A stretch of 64,000 nt of DNA from JAEUWI01 sp942492815 (GCA_942492815.1 OW818658.1:3410001-3474000), one strand, 5' to 3'. Shown: positions 35,519 to 44,999, counted from the stretch's first letter. Numbers and translations: made by a program. Notes: generated by a model not told the origin, from the sequence alone.

Positions 35519-36115
35519 CGACTGGGCGCGAACACGAGGTCGAATCACTCTGAAACGCGGCGCGTATATCGGCCTCATAGACGCTGCCTTCCCCCCAAAA
35601 AAGTGCAACGCCCGCACCTATACTTATAGAGGTCGATTGCGAGGAATATCCAATCGGCGTACAAAGCGCTGGCCAGGCGTCGCGCGGACCATCCGCTGGG
35701 GAATACTAGTCGCCCCCCTTCGGATGCCGCCGATGCCTCCGGCGCCGTTTGGAATGGCACCCAAAACGGTACGCCGCCTGGACCCGGGTTCGCGATCGGT
35801 CTCCCATCCACCCGCCGAAGACCAAGGTGGAACCGCACCCCGCGCAAGGATCTTGGGCATTCATGCCCGAGACAAAGCGCGCCCAAACCCAAAGTAGCCC
35901 TTCCACGTGTACACACCGCCCCGCTCCACGAAAGTCACGACTACGCCGAATCGTAGTCCTCCTGCACGTGATATTGCCCGTTTGATATTTGCGTGCGCCT
36001 CGCCTCGGGCATGAATGCCCAAGATCCTGCCCCCTTGAAAACCCCGCCACCTCTCGCTATCCTCTACACCATCAGCCACGTGCAGCAGACACCCAATTCC
36101 ACAGAGGCAGCCCCC
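35519..36115. other. 597-bp non-coding region with MITE-like repeat
   Basis: No gene is supported. The stretch contains the perfect 25-bp inverted repeat at 35847-36028 and otherwise degraded GC-rich sequence. Confidence 0.7.
35847..36028. repeat. 182-bp element with perfect 25-bp inverted termini
   Basis: 35847-35871 (AGGATCTTGGGCATTCATGC and five more bases) and 36004-36028 are perfect inverted copies. Each arm contains its own small palindrome GGGCAT-TC-ATGCCC. The 132 bp between carry no gene. Size and ends fit a MITE-like or other palindromic intergenic element. No transposase or clear target duplication is seen. Confidence 0.8.
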
Positions 36116-36691
36116 ATGAGCAAAGCCAAGCCCCCGAAGAAATCCCTCTCCCCCACGCAACAATCCGAACTCCTCGCCACCTTGAAGGCCCGCTTCGAAA
36201 AAAACGCGCCGCGCCACAAAGGCATCGATTGGTCCGCCGTCCAGGCGAAGTTGGAGGCCGCGTCGGAGAAGCTATGGTCCCTCAATCAAATGGAGCGCAC
36301 GGGAGGCGAACCGGACGTGGTGGGCCACGATAAAAAGACGGGCGAATTCCTCTTCTACGATTGCGCGGCGGAGACACCAAAGGATCGCAGAAGCCTATGC
36401 TACGACCCCGAAGCGCTGGAATCCCGAAAGGAGCACAAGCCGAAGGACAGCGCCATCGGCATGGCGACCGCCATGGGCATCGATATCCTTTCGGAGGAAG
36501 AATACCGCGTGCTGCAACAACTCGGGAAATTCGACACGAAGACGTCGAGTTGGTTAAAGACGCCCCCGGCTATCAGAAAACTCGGCGGCGCGATCTTTGG
36601 CGACTATCGCTACGGCCAGGTCTTCATCTACCACAACGGCGTGGAATCGTATTACGGCGGCAGGGCATTTCGCGGTTCGCTGCGGGTATGA
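36116..36691 (+). CDS. DUF4256-family protein
   Basis: A 191-residue cytoplasmic protein that covers the whole DUF4256 family length. Recognisable segments are LLATLKARFEKNAPRHKGID, WSLNQMERTGGEPDVVGHD, YDCAAETPKDRRSLCYDPEA and AIGMATAMGIDILSEEEYRV. The family's function is unknown. The start at 36116 has GAGG ten bases upstream. A frame running back to 35993 would enter the repeat element. It stands alone between two repeat-bearing intergenic regions. Confidence 0.85.
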   Translation: MSKAKPPKKSLSPTQQSELLATLKARFEKNAPRHKGIDWSAVQAKLEAASEKLWSLNQMERTGGEPDVVGHDKKTGEFLFYDCAAETPKDRRSLCYDPEALESRKEHKPKDSAIGMATAMGIDILSEEEYRVLQQLGKFDTKTSSWLKTPPAIRKLGGAIFGDYRYGQVFIYHNGVESYYGGRAFRGSLRV

Positions 36692-36762
36692 GTTTTGCGG
36701 CACGCTGTTGGTTGAACCGCGAATGAACGCGAATTGACGCGAATTGAAACAAATAGATTGGA

Positions 36763-36829
36763 AACCACAGAGAGCACAAAGAACTCAAAGAAAAAAACTT
36801 TCTTTGTGCTCTTTGCGCTCTTTGTGGTT
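36763..36829. repeat. 31-bp imperfect hairpin
   Basis: 36763-36793 and 36799-36829 are inverted copies over 31 bases with about five mismatches and a 5-nt loop. The AACCACAGAGAGCACAAAG theme is a common type of A-rich intergenic repeat. It may end transcription of the DUF4256 gene. Confidence 0.75.
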
Positions 36830-36920
36830 AAAAACAAAAAAGCGTTTACGCTGTATACTCGATATCGCGACGATAGGCCGTCGACATGCGGTACCCCGAA
36901 CCTTGTGAGATCCCGATTCC

Positions 36921-39893
36921 ATGTTGAGAGTCCCCCTGCTTCTTGCCTTTTTCGCTCTTCCTCAACTGGTCCACGCCGAGACCCACTTCATCGAAGCGGA
37001 GTCCTTTGCACCGTCGGAGGGTTGGAAAACCAACACCGACTCGCTGCTGCGGAAGGCATCGCAGGCGACGACTTTGTCTGGCGCGGATGGTCCAGGGGAT
37101 GGCGTGGCGACTACGACGGTGAGCATCGGGGAGGCGGGGCGCTATCGCGTCTGGGTGCGTTCCCTGCAGGTGACGGCCTGGCGCGGGCCCTTTGAGGTAT
37201 GGGCGAGCGCGGGCGGGCAGCAACATGCCACCATGGTGATTGACCGCGAGCCCGACCCCGCCGTCGCGGACTGGGACTTTGGCTGGCACGCCGTGGATGT
37301 GGATCTGCCCGCGGGCGAAATCACCGTAAGCCTCGCGAAGCACGAGCAGAAAAACTGCAGCGGTTACGTGCGCCAGGTGGATTGTCTGCTGATCACCAGC
37401 GACCTCAATCTCGTGCCGGACCATGTCCCCTTTGGACCCCAGACCTTTCTGCGGGTCACGGTGGGAAGTGAAATGGAGCAGCCCGTGTACCTTCACTTTT
37501 TCGCGGATCACTACCGCGATCCGTGGTACAGCTACCACGCCCTCGGGCGGGGCGACCTGCACGATGCGACGAGTGTGCCGGAAGCCGAACTGCTCGCGCC
37601 GGGTGAGACGTCGCCCTGGAGCAACATCTCCCCCATCGTGTATCAGGATTCCGGTGTCGCGCTGGACTTTTCCCTGCGCTCTACCTACCAGTCCATGCCC
37701 GACCACATGAAGGCCCGCATCGAATTCGGCCGCGCCGACAGGCCGGAAGGGACCGTCGAACTCGTCCGCGCATTTGATGTGGACGCCCGGCCCAACGGCG
37801 TGGTTGTCGTGGTGCCCCCGAATCTCGATTCCCCGGAGAACGTGGCGCGGCTCCGTCGCGATGCGGAGTTTGCCGAGGAGACGGGGAAGCGCGCCGACGC
37901 CCACCCCTGGCCCACCATCGGCAAGCGGCCCGAGCGCATCCCCTTTCTCGTGAGCGCGCGCATCGGCGGCTACGATTTGGATGTGGACGCTGCCGTGACG
38001 GCGCGCGAACAAAAGACACTGGACTATTTCGGATTCAACGGCGACTATGATCGGGTGCTGGGCGGCCTGTGGTACATGGAGGAGCAGTCCTATTGCCGTC
38101 CCGATGTAAAGCAAATGCAAGAACGGGTCCAGGCGGAGTTGGCCGATTTTCACAAGTCGGGGCGTTCTCTCGACGACATTGCCTACTGCATACTGATGGA
38201 CGAGCCCGCAGGCCAGAGCGCGGCCCTCATGGTGAAGGACGAGGCGAGTCGCACGGCCTTTCAGGCGTGGCTGCGGGCGCAGGGCCTGACGCCCGCCGAT
38301 CTGCTGGTGCCCGACTGGGATGCCGTGCGCCCGGTGGAGCCTGCGGAGCGCGAGGCCTTTCCCGCGCTTCACTATCACACCCAGCGCTTCCGCACCGTGG
38401 CTCTGGGCGATTTCATGGCCGTGCAACGCGGTATTATCGAAGAGGCCTATGGTCGCAGCTTCCCCACCCTGGTAAACTTCAGCGATGGTGCGGTCTACAC
38501 CGCCAACTTCTACGATCAGGGCGTCGACTACTTCGAGCTGTTGAACCGCGATGACCAGAATGCCCTCTGGAGCGAGGACTGGGCCAACAACGCCTCGACC
38601 TATCAGTGCGCCGCCTTCAATGTGGACCTGATGCGTGCGGCGGCGCGCAAGCGCGGCCAGACGTTGGGCCACTACCTCATCGCCCATGCGGAGCGCACCG
38701 CGTGGGACACCAAATTGAAAGCCACCAGCGCCACCGCTCGGGGTGTGCGTATGTGGATGAATTTTTCCTACGGCCCGACCTGGGGCAGCCACGAGGGAGG
38801 GCCCGCGTGGAAGAGCCACATGTGGTACAACAAGCCGGAGAACTGGACCGCGAATGCGGAAATCCCCCGTGAAATCGGGGCCGTGGAAGACTGGCTGCTC
38901 ACGGCGAAACCCGCGCCCGCCGAAGTGGCGCTCCTCTATTCATCCTCCTCCGATATCTGGTCCCTGGAGAACAATGCCTTCGGCTTCGATCGCATGCACA
39001 CCTGGCTCGCCCTGAGCCATGGCCAGGTGCCGGTGGATGTGGTCTCGGAAATGGACGTCGCCGAGGGACTCCTGTCGAAGTATCGCGTCTGTTACCTCTC
39101 CGGGCAGAATGTCACCCGCGCCGCGGCGGAGAAGCTGGCGGCCTGGGTCCAGAACGGCGGCACCCTCTTCATGACGGCGGGCGCGGCGGAGCGCGATGAG
39201 TACAATCGACCCCTCGACACGCTGGCCCACCTCCTGCCCGCCGAGCGCGCGCCGCTGGTCACCCACGAACCCTGGCAGTCCGCCGGTCGATTCCTCACGG
39301 CTCTCTCGCCGCGAGACACCGTCACGTGGAATGGCGAAAGCGTCGACGTACTCGCCGTGCAGCAGGTCCAGGCCCCGAATGCCAATGCCACCACCCTCGC
39401 CAACTTCAGCGATGGGAGCGCGGCGGTCGTCGAAGCAACCGCGGGCCGTGGACGGATCATCAGCGCAGGATTCCTGCCCGCCCTGGCCTACATTCGTGCC
39501 GCGCTCGTTGCACGCGCGGCCCTTGAGAAGGCAGCACCCGACACCGCGCGCATTGAGCGTTCCTACAACCCCTGGGACTTCCCGGCGGGCCTGCGGGAGC
39601 AAATCCTCTCCCCCGCGCGCCAGCATGGACCAACACCGCCGCTCACTTGCGATGTTCCCCTGGTGGACGCGGTCTACCTGCCCTGCGAACAGGGCGTCCT
39701 CGTTGCGCTCGCCAACTACACCCTCAAACCTATTGAACACCTGACGCTGCGGGTCGGCGGTGTGGGGACCGTGAAGAAGGTGGAATCCATCCACCAGGGC
39801 GAAGTGGCTTTTGAGCGCTCAAGAGAGGATGAGATCCGCGTAGCACTGCCGCTGGAGGCCAGCGACTGGCTCATGATCACCTGCGGCGAGTGA
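36921..39893 (+). CDS. secreted GH42-like glycoside hydrolase
   Basis: A 990-residue protein with a signal peptide (about residues 1-19, ending LVHA). Residues about 20-160 are a beta-sandwich, probably carbohydrate-binding (GRYRVWVRSLQVTAWRGPFE). The middle (about 350-680) looks like a TIM barrel of clan GH-A, with YCILMDEPAGQSAALM, ALWSEDWANNASTYQCAAF and WMNFSYGPTWG. Then comes a Rossmann-like, beta-galactosidase trimerisation-type domain (about 690-860: YLSGQNVTRAAAEKLAAWVQ) and a C-terminal beta domain. The layout fits GH42-like enzymes. The acid/base pair cannot be fixed by eye, so activity and substrate stay open. Confidence 0.65.
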   Translation: MLRVPLLLAFFALPQLVHAETHFIEAESFAPSEGWKTNTDSLLRKASQATTLSGADGPGDGVATTTVSIGEAGRYRVWVRSLQVTAWRGPFEVWASAGGQQHATMVIDREPDPAVADWDFGWHAVDVDLPAGEITVSLAKHEQKNCSGYVRQVDCLLITSDLNLVPDHVPFGPQTFLRVTVGSEMEQPVYLHFFADHYRDPWYSYHALGRGDLHDATSVPEAELLAPGETSPWSNISPIVYQDSGVALDFSLRSTYQSMPDHMKARIEFGRADRPEGTVELVRAFDVDARPNGVVVVVPPNLDSPENVARLRRDAEFAEETGKRADAHPWPTIGKRPERIPFLVSARIGGYDLDVDAAVTAREQKTLDYFGFNGDYDRVLGGLWYMEEQSYCRPDVKQMQERVQAELADFHKSGRSLDDIAYCILMDEPAGQSAALMVKDEASRTAFQAWLRAQGLTPADLLVPDWDAVRPVEPAEREAFPALHYHTQRFRTVALGDFMAVQRGIIEEAYGRSFPTLVNFSDGAVYTANFYDQGVDYFELLNRDDQNALWSEDWANNASTYQCAAFNVDLMRAAARKRGQTLGHYLIAHAERTAWDTKLKATSATARGVRMWMNFSYGPTWGSHEGGPAWKSHMWYNKPENWTANAEIPREIGAVEDWLLTAKPAPAEVALLYSSSSDIWSLENNAFGFDRMHTWLALSHGQVPVDVVSEMDVAEGLLSKYRVCYLSGQNVTRAAAEKLAAWVQNGGTLFMTAGAAERDEYNRPLDTLAHLLPAERAPLVTHEPWQSAGRFLTALSPRDTVTWNGESVDVLAVQQVQAPNANATTLANFSDGSAAVVEATAGRGRIISAGFLPALAYIRAALVARAALEKAAPDTARIERSYNPWDFPAGLREQILSPARQHGPTPPLTCDVPLVDAVYLPCEQGVLVALANYTLKPIEHLTLRVGGVGTVKKVESIHQGEVAFERSREDEIRVALPLEASDWLMITCGE

Positions 39894-39911
39894 GGATCCC
39901 GGAAATGCAAA

Positions 39912-39935
39912 GCGACCTGCCCGAAGGCAGGTCGC
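39912..39935. terminator. bidirectional hairpin terminator
   Basis: Perfect 10-bp stem GCGACCTGCC / GGCAGGTCGC with a CGAA tetraloop, placed between the convergent hydrolase and PEP-CTERM-like genes. Confidence 0.7.
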
Positions 39936-39970
39936 GTATCTTGACTCAGACTGTGACGTCAACTGGTGAC

Positions 39971-40804
39971 TCAGCGTGCCGCCCGGCGCTTGCGGAATGC
40001 CACGAGGAGCATTCCCGTGCCCGCCAGCAGGAAGGGAGCCGGTACAGGAACGGGGACCGGATCGGTAGGAGGGGTTACAACCGGAGCGAGGGGGTTCGTG
40101 TCGAACACGTCGATATTGTCGTTGCCACAGGCCATGGTCCAGTGGAACCCAATGCCGCCGAGGGCAATGGCCTGTTCCAGATTTCCGTCCAGCCCAAGGG
40201 CGATTTCCAGGAAATTGTGCGCAGAACCCGGTCCGACGCCCGTGTCCCAGTCCACCAGGGCATTCCCATAGTTGGTCGCACCCGCCTGTGTTTCACGCAC
40301 ACGGTACGGATTGGATCCGCTGTGGGAGGGGATGGTGACGCCGCTCGTGGACCAGCCGGTGTTGCCCCACACGTCGCTGAAGCGCGAACCGCTCTCCGTG
40401 CCCGTCGCGATGGCGAGATCGTACGACGTAGCTCCACCCGTATAGCCAAGATCGATAAAGAGATCGCCCGACCTGTAGGTGCTATTCGTCGGCTCGTAGC
40501 CCGTGATCATGCCGATGTAGAGCGTGCCGCCGGTGTAGGCATTCGCGTCCAAATCCTGGTACAGGTAGAAGAACTGCTCGATGTCGTAGTTCTGGCCACC
40601 GTAGGCATCGCTTTCTGAATCATCCTGATAGCGAATACTCGAGTTAAGCCGCGAACCGGAGGCCGAACTCTGGCTCCAGTTATCGGAAGACGTGCCGCTG
40701 TAGCTGAACCAGTCGTTCCATTCTCCATCTAAGGTAATGGCGGGCGTGCTTCCGGCTACCGCCATTGCGGCCAGGAGGGCCATCCATTTCGTTGTTCTTG
40801 ACAC
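39971..40804 (-). CDS. PEP-CTERM-like surface protein
   Basis: A 277-residue exported protein with a signal peptide (residues 1-22, ending VAGSTPA) and a Ser/Gly/Asn/Tyr-rich middle rich in beta structure (GTLYIGMITGYEPTNSTYRS). The C-terminal sorting signal VPVPAPFLLAGTGMLLVAFR ends in KRRAAR. The VPxPA motif, hydrophobic helix and basic tail match the PEP-CTERM/VPxxPA-CTERM type cut by an exosortase. No exosortase gene is in the window. The start is a GTG at 40804 with AGAAGGGG seven bases upstream. Such proteins are often linked to exopolysaccharide or biofilm surfaces. Confidence 0.75.
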   Translation of the reverse strand: MSRTTKWMALLAAMAVAGSTPAITLDGEWNDWFSYSGTSSDNWSQSSASGSRLNSSIRYQDDSESDAYGGQNYDIEQFFYLYQDLDANAYTGGTLYIGMITGYEPTNSTYRSGDLFIDLGYTGGATSYDLAIATGTESGSRFSDVWGNTGWSTSGVTIPSHSGSNPYRVRETQAGATNYGNALVDWDTGVGPGSAHNFLEIALGLDGNLEQAIALGGIGFHWTMACGNDNIDVFDTNPLAPVVTPPTDPVPVPVPAPFLLAGTGMLLVAFRKRRAAR

Positions 40805-41662
40805 TGTAAACCCCTTCTTTTGGTATTGCCCTCGCGGCTGTATTCCCAATTATCTCTTCGCGTTCGCACTCGCTCGAGACCGCGATGGGTTGTTGCGGCA
40901 CAACTTGACTTCTTGACGCTTACCGCGAAAAAATCCGCAGCCGGGTACTCCAGACCCTGAGAAACTAGACGATACGGGGTAAATGCGAGGGCAATGAAGA
41001 ACAACTCCAAAACCCACGTAATTTCACGCCCATGCCCTATGATACCATCGAAATCAGCGAGTTACAAGTCCTTTATTCTAAAACCCTTACAACTATTGAC
41101 AACTTTTCGGCATCTTTGCCATTCCGGCGCGGGAGAAACGCCTATAAAATACGTGAAAATCCTGATCAACTCAACCATAAAACCCGTAATTACCGCCTAC
41201 ATTTCAATAAAAATATAGTGTCTAAAATTTCGCAATATGGCGGATTTTTGCCGATTTATTTTCTATTTTTATCTTTTTTGACAACTAATTACCTGGACAT
41301 CCCCCTCGTTCTGAAAAAATTCTGGCGTGATGGTCACTCGCGCTTCGGAACGCTTGAGAACCATCGGGCAGAGAAGGAAATCTCATTTCAGTGCGCCGTG
41401 GCCGCATCGCGCCCCGTGATGGTTTCTTGCGCCGCCGAACGTTACACACGGGCGGGTTGGATCCTGCAGCGCCCACTCATCACAGCGAAAGCTACACCAA
41501 TCCCCGTGGGAAAGGAATGGAATAGTGAACACCGTTGTTCACTCTGGTGGTTAGACATAGGTTTTTGAGTTTTCCGTGCGATATACTGTGCGGGTGTGCA
41601 CCCGGACGGGCAGGTCCGAGGGGCCGTTCAACACCACCACAGCAGGTTCAGGAAGTACCGCC
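40805..41662. other. 858-bp AT-rich divergent intergenic region
   Basis: No gene is supported. From about 40970 to 41330 the base composition is markedly AT-rich compared with the rest of the window. A dyad GTGAAC-6-GTTCAC lies at 41525-41542 and TATACT at 41582-41587. It probably holds control sequences or long leaders for the PEP-CTERM-like gene and the redox locus. Confidence 0.6.
41525..41542. promoter_or_regulatory. dyad, possible operator
   Basis: GTGAAC ACCGTT GTTCAC is a perfect 6-bp dyad with a 6-base spacer, about 120 bases upstream of the first gene of the redox locus and 40 bases upstream of a TATACT box. A transcription-factor site is a guess from symmetry and position. Confidence 0.3.
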
Positions 41663-43129
41663 GTGAATATGAAAATAGACATCAACGCCCTGGATAACAA
41701 TCGCAAAGCGAATCTGTATGCGATGGTGGGCGCAGGCACCTTTTTCTCTCTCGCTGGCCTCGTTTCGCTGGTTTTATGGCTGGTGAGCGCACCGGCCCTT
41801 GTTGTAGAGTTGCAGGTACCCGGCACCGACGGCCTTCCCGATCTTTCGGCCCTTCAGGCCAAGGGCCCGGAGCTGTCCGGAGTCTTCGCCAAGGGTGATG
41901 GTGTTCCGGCGGAATTGCCCGGAATCTGGAGCCAGTTTCGAGGACCGAATTCGGACAACATCGCGCTGGGTGGCCCCCCGCTGGCCGCCGATTGGGGCGG
42001 TGATGGACCGAAAGTGGAATGGGCCCTGCCGATTGGTGATGGCTATGCGGCCCCGGCGGTTTTTGAAGGCTGTGTCTACCTCATGGACTACGATGTGGAA
42101 GGCCGGGCGGATGCCCTGCGCTGCCTCTCGCTGGCGGACGGCAAAGAGATCTGGCGGCGTTCTTATGAGATCAAGATCAAGCGCAACCACGGGATGTCCC
42201 GCACGATTCCGGCGGTGAACGAGAAGTATGTGGTGACCATGGGGCCGAAGTGCCATGTGGTCTGCCTGGATCGGGCCACGGGCGAATATCGCTGGGGCCT
42301 GGATCTTCAGCGGGACTACGGCACCGTGGAGCCCCTGTGGTACGCGGGCCAGTGTCCGCTGATTGTCGATGACGCGGTCATTCTGGCGCCGTCGGGTGAA
42401 GAGGTGCTGATGATGGCGGTGAGCTGCGAAACGGGCGAGGTGCTGTGGAAAGCGCCCAACCCGCGCAAGTGGAACATGTCCCACGCGTCCATCATTCCCA
42501 TGACGGTGCTGGGGCGGAAGATGTACGTCTACAGCGCGATTGGCGGGGTGGTGGGCGTGGCGGCGGATGGGCCCGAAGCGGGCAAGTTGCTGTGGGACGT
42601 GCCGTGGGATGCCAAGGTGGTGGCGCCCTCGGTGGTGCACGCGGGCGATGACAAGGTTTTTGTGACGGCGGGTTACAGCACGGGCTCGATGATGCTCCGA
42701 CTGAAGGAATCCGGCGGCGCTTATGAAGTGGAGATCGTGAAGCGCACCTCGCCGGAAGAGGGGCTGGCCTGCGAGCAGCAGACGCCGATTTTCCACGACG
42801 GGCTCCTCTACGCGATCATGCCGAAGGACGCGGGGGCCCTGAAGGGCCAGTTCGCGTGTTTTGACACCGAGGGCAAACTGGTATGGTCCAGTGGTAATGA
42901 CAACCGCTTTGGATTGGGCCCTTTCTTGCTGGCCGATAACAAGTTCTATATACTGGACGATGATGGCAAATTGACCATGATCGACGCGACGACAAAAGAG
43001 TTCAAGAAGCTCGGCGAGGCGCAAGTTCTCCAGGGTCATGACGCCTGGGGCCCCCTTGCCATCGCGGGCGACCGCCTGCTTGTGCGCGACATGAACAATT
43101 TGGCCTGTGTCAACGTGGGCGCGGCTTGA
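41663..43129 (+). CDS. membrane-anchored PQQ-like beta-propeller
   Basis: A 488-residue protein with one N-terminal transmembrane helix (about residues 20-46) and a beta-propeller built of PQQ-type repeats (GEYRWGLDLQ, GEVLWKAPNP, GKLLWDVPWD, GKLVWSSGND). It starts with the entry motif WSQFRGPNSDNIA. The propeller would lie outside the cytoplasm. Cofactor binding is not shown, and many such proteins carry no PQQ. The GTG at 41663 is placed seven bases after AGGAAG. An ATG two codons on (41669) is the alternative. It leads the redox locus, 24 bp ahead of the NHL gene. I infer a role as an outer scaffold or electron-transfer partner. Confidence 0.8.
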   Translation: MNMKIDINALDNNRKANLYAMVGAGTFFSLAGLVSLVLWLVSAPALVVELQVPGTDGLPDLSALQAKGPELSGVFAKGDGVPAELPGIWSQFRGPNSDNIALGGPPLAADWGGDGPKVEWALPIGDGYAAPAVFEGCVYLMDYDVEGRADALRCLSLADGKEIWRRSYEIKIKRNHGMSRTIPAVNEKYVVTMGPKCHVVCLDRATGEYRWGLDLQRDYGTVEPLWYAGQCPLIVDDAVILAPSGEEVLMMAVSCETGEVLWKAPNPRKWNMSHASIIPMTVLGRKMYVYSAIGGVVGVAADGPEAGKLLWDVPWDAKVVAPSVVHAGDDKVFVTAGYSTGSMMLRLKESGGAYEVEIVKRTSPEEGLACEQQTPIFHDGLLYAIMPKDAGALKGQFACFDTEGKLVWSSGNDNRFGLGPFLLADNKFYILDDDGKLTMIDATTKEFKKLGEAQVLQGHDAWGPLAIAGDRLLVRDMNNLACVNVGAA

Positions 43130-43153
43130 CCCCGCATCAAGGACCCGTGAATT

Positions 43154-44161
43154 ATGAAGGAACCGGTACGCAAGACGAAGCACCCCTACATCGTGGGCGC
43201 GTGCGTTGCCGCAATTGCCGGACTGTATTTCTACTTGGTGGCCGATAAGACGAAGTTTCCCGAGCCGGGTGCCAATCTCGTCTACGACATCAAGAAATTT
43301 GAAGATGTGGACAACGTCGCCACGCGGTACAAAGAGGCCACGCCCATCGTCCCCGCCCTTGAAGCGCCAAAGGCGATGGAAATCGATGGCGCCGGCAATC
43401 TCTACGTCGCCGGAAAAGATGCAATCGCGGTGTATAGCCCAGCGGGCACGGAGACGTCGCGGATTGCCCTCGACGGCGCCGCAACGTGCCTGGAGTTTAC
43501 GCCCGACGGCCGGCTGCTGGTGGGGTTGGAGGATCGGGTGGCGGTGCTGGGTGCGGATCTCAAGCCCGTGGCCACGTGGAGTGGTTTTGCGGAACGCACC
43601 CTGATCACCTCCATCGCGGCGAACGCGGAGGAAGTGTTTCTGGCGGATGCCGCAAACCGTTGTGTACTGCGCGTGGACTATGACGGCAAAGTCCTGAACG
43701 AGATTGGCAAGGCGGACGAGGCCCGGGACATCCCGGGACTGGAAGTGCCGAGTCCCTATTTCGACATGGCCTTTGATGACGAAGGATCGCTGTGGGTGGT
43801 GAACCCCGGCAAGCTGGGTCTGGAGCGCTATCGGAGCAACGGCGATATCGTGACCTCGTGGTACCGGCCCTCCCTCGAACTGGAAGGCTTTTCCGGGTGC
43901 TGCAACCCGACCCACATTGCCTTCAACAGTGAAGGGCGCCTGGTGACCTGCGAAAAGGGTTTGGTGCGCGTGAAGATTTATGAAGTGACGGCGGGCGACT
44001 TCGAGGAACTGGTGGTGGGCTCCAAGTCTTTCCGGGTGGCCCAGTCGGTGAGCGACATGGTGGTGGATTCCTCGGACCGGGTGCTCGTGCTCGATTCCCG
44101 GCAGAAGTCCGTGCGTATTTTTGAGCCGGACGCTCCGGCGGTGGCGAAGGCGATTCCCTAA
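43154..44161 (+). CDS. membrane-anchored NHL-repeat protein
   Basis: This 335-residue protein has an N-terminal transmembrane helix (about residues 12-30) followed by NHL-type repeats: APKAMEIDGAGNLYVAG, FDMAFDDEGSLWVVNPGKLG, NPTHIAFNSEGRLV and VSDMVVDSSDRVLVLDSRQK. NHL propellers are binding platforms, and the chain would face outside. A GCCNPT turn places two cysteines in one blade. AAGGA lies nine bases upstream of the ATG. It stands between the first propeller and the FeS genes, on the same strand with short gaps, so it is very likely part of the same complex or operon. Confidence 0.8.
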   Translation: MKEPVRKTKHPYIVGACVAAIAGLYFYLVADKTKFPEPGANLVYDIKKFEDVDNVATRYKEATPIVPALEAPKAMEIDGAGNLYVAGKDAIAVYSPAGTETSRIALDGAATCLEFTPDGRLLVGLEDRVAVLGADLKPVATWSGFAERTLITSIAANAEEVFLADAANRCVLRVDYDGKVLNEIGKADEARDIPGLEVPSPYFDMAFDDEGSLWVVNPGKLGLERYRSNGDIVTSWYRPSLELEGFSGCCNPTHIAFNSEGRLVTCEKGLVRVKIYEVTAGDFEELVVGSKSFRVAQSVSDMVVDSSDRVLVLDSRQKSVRIFEPDAPAVAKAIP

Positions 44162-44236
44162 TTAAATGAACCTGGCGGTCCGGGCGCGCTGTAGCGCCGG
44201 GACGGGAGGCCAGGCGACATAGCAGAGGTAAATCGG

Positions 44237-44464
44237 ATGGACAAAGCGATGAATCGGCAGGCCTTCCTGGAAAGCCTGGTGCGGGGAAGCACACTCCTCG
44301 GGCTGGGTGGGATAGCGCTGGCCGCAACGCATGGATCGAAGACACCGGAAGAGTGCTTCGAGACCACCACACACTGTAAGGAGTGTTGGACGAACGCCTC
44401 CTGCAATCTACCGGAGAAAGGACTGGAGCCCGATGAGCGAGCGCAAAAAACTCGACCGGCGTGA
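44237..44464 (+). CDS. small Cys-rich protein with Tat-like leader
   Basis: A 75-residue protein. The first half (NRQAFLESLVRGSTLLGLGG) looks like a degenerate Tat or anchor segment. The second half has CFETTTHCKECWTNASC, four cysteines in 17 residues, a possible FeS or metal site. A ribosome site AGAGG precedes the ATG, and the end overlaps the start of the next ferredoxin gene by 32 bases. No family comes to mind. The small size, overlap and Cys pattern suggest a dedicated subunit of the redox complex. Confidence 0.55.
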   Translation: MDKAMNRQAFLESLVRGSTLLGLGGIALAATHGSKTPEECFETTTHCKECWTNASCNLPEKGLEPDERAQKTRPA

Positions 44465-44999
44465 TTTCATGCGCGGTGCCGCGGCGGTTGCTTTTACGGG
44501 AGCGACCTGGGCGGCGGTGGGCGAGAAATCCGAGACGAAGTACTGGCAGCTCGACCCGGCCAAGTGTACCCAGTGCGGCCGTTGCACCACGCACTGCGTG
44601 CTCACGCCGAGCGCGGTGAAGTGCCTGAACCAGTTTGATATCTGCGGGTACTGCGACCTCTGCTTCGGCTACCTGCAGCCTGGATCGCGAAACTTGGATA
44701 CGGGCGCGGAAAACCAGCTCTGCCCCACGGCGGCCATCGAGCGGAAGTACATCGAAGCGCCGTACTACGAATACAAGATTCACGAAGACAAGTGCATCGG
44801 CTGCGCCAAGTGCGTGAAGGCCTGCCTCGTCTTCGGCAATGGCTCCTTCTACCTCCAGATCCGCCAGGACATCTGCATCAACTGCAACGAGTGCTCGATT
44901 GCGAAGTCCTGCCCGTCGGATTGCTTCAGCGAAGTGCCCGAATCCAATCCCTACATGTTCCTGACCGGCGATACCCATCTCGCCCATCCGCCGGCATGA
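44433..44999 (+). CDS. Tat-exported polyferredoxin
   Basis: A 188-residue protein with a twin-arginine leader (KKLDRRDFMRGAAAVAF) and several Cys clusters: CTQCGRCTTHC, CGYCDLC, CIGCAKCVKAC and CINCNECSIAKSC. This is enough for about four [4Fe-4S] clusters. It resembles NapG-type electron-transfer subunits. It overlaps the next gene by ATGA, and GGAG lies just upstream of its own ATG. I infer that it carries electrons between the NapH-like membrane protein and a periplasmic partner. Confidence 0.85.
   Translation: MSERKKLDRRDFMRGAAAVAFTGATWAAVGEKSETKYWQLDPAKCTQCGRCTTHCVLTPSAVKCLNQFDICGYCDLCFGYLQPGSRNLDTGAENQLCPTAAIERKYIEAPYYEYKIHEDKCIGCAKCVKACLVFGNGSFYLQIRQDICINCNECSIAKSCPSDCFSEVPESNPYMFLTGDTHLAHPPA

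Noticed and set aside
36846..38819. 657-residue reverse frame opposite the GH42-like gene
   Set aside because: Shadow frame. The forward strand has a signal peptide and consistent domains.
41032..41568. 178-residue forward frame in the AT-rich gap
   Set aside because: No ribosome site, no domain, and a composition that looks like non-coding DNA.
41774..43915. 713-residue reverse frame over the propeller and NHL genes
   Set aside because: It is rich in His, Arg and Gly as expected of antisense shadows, and spans two real genes and their gap.
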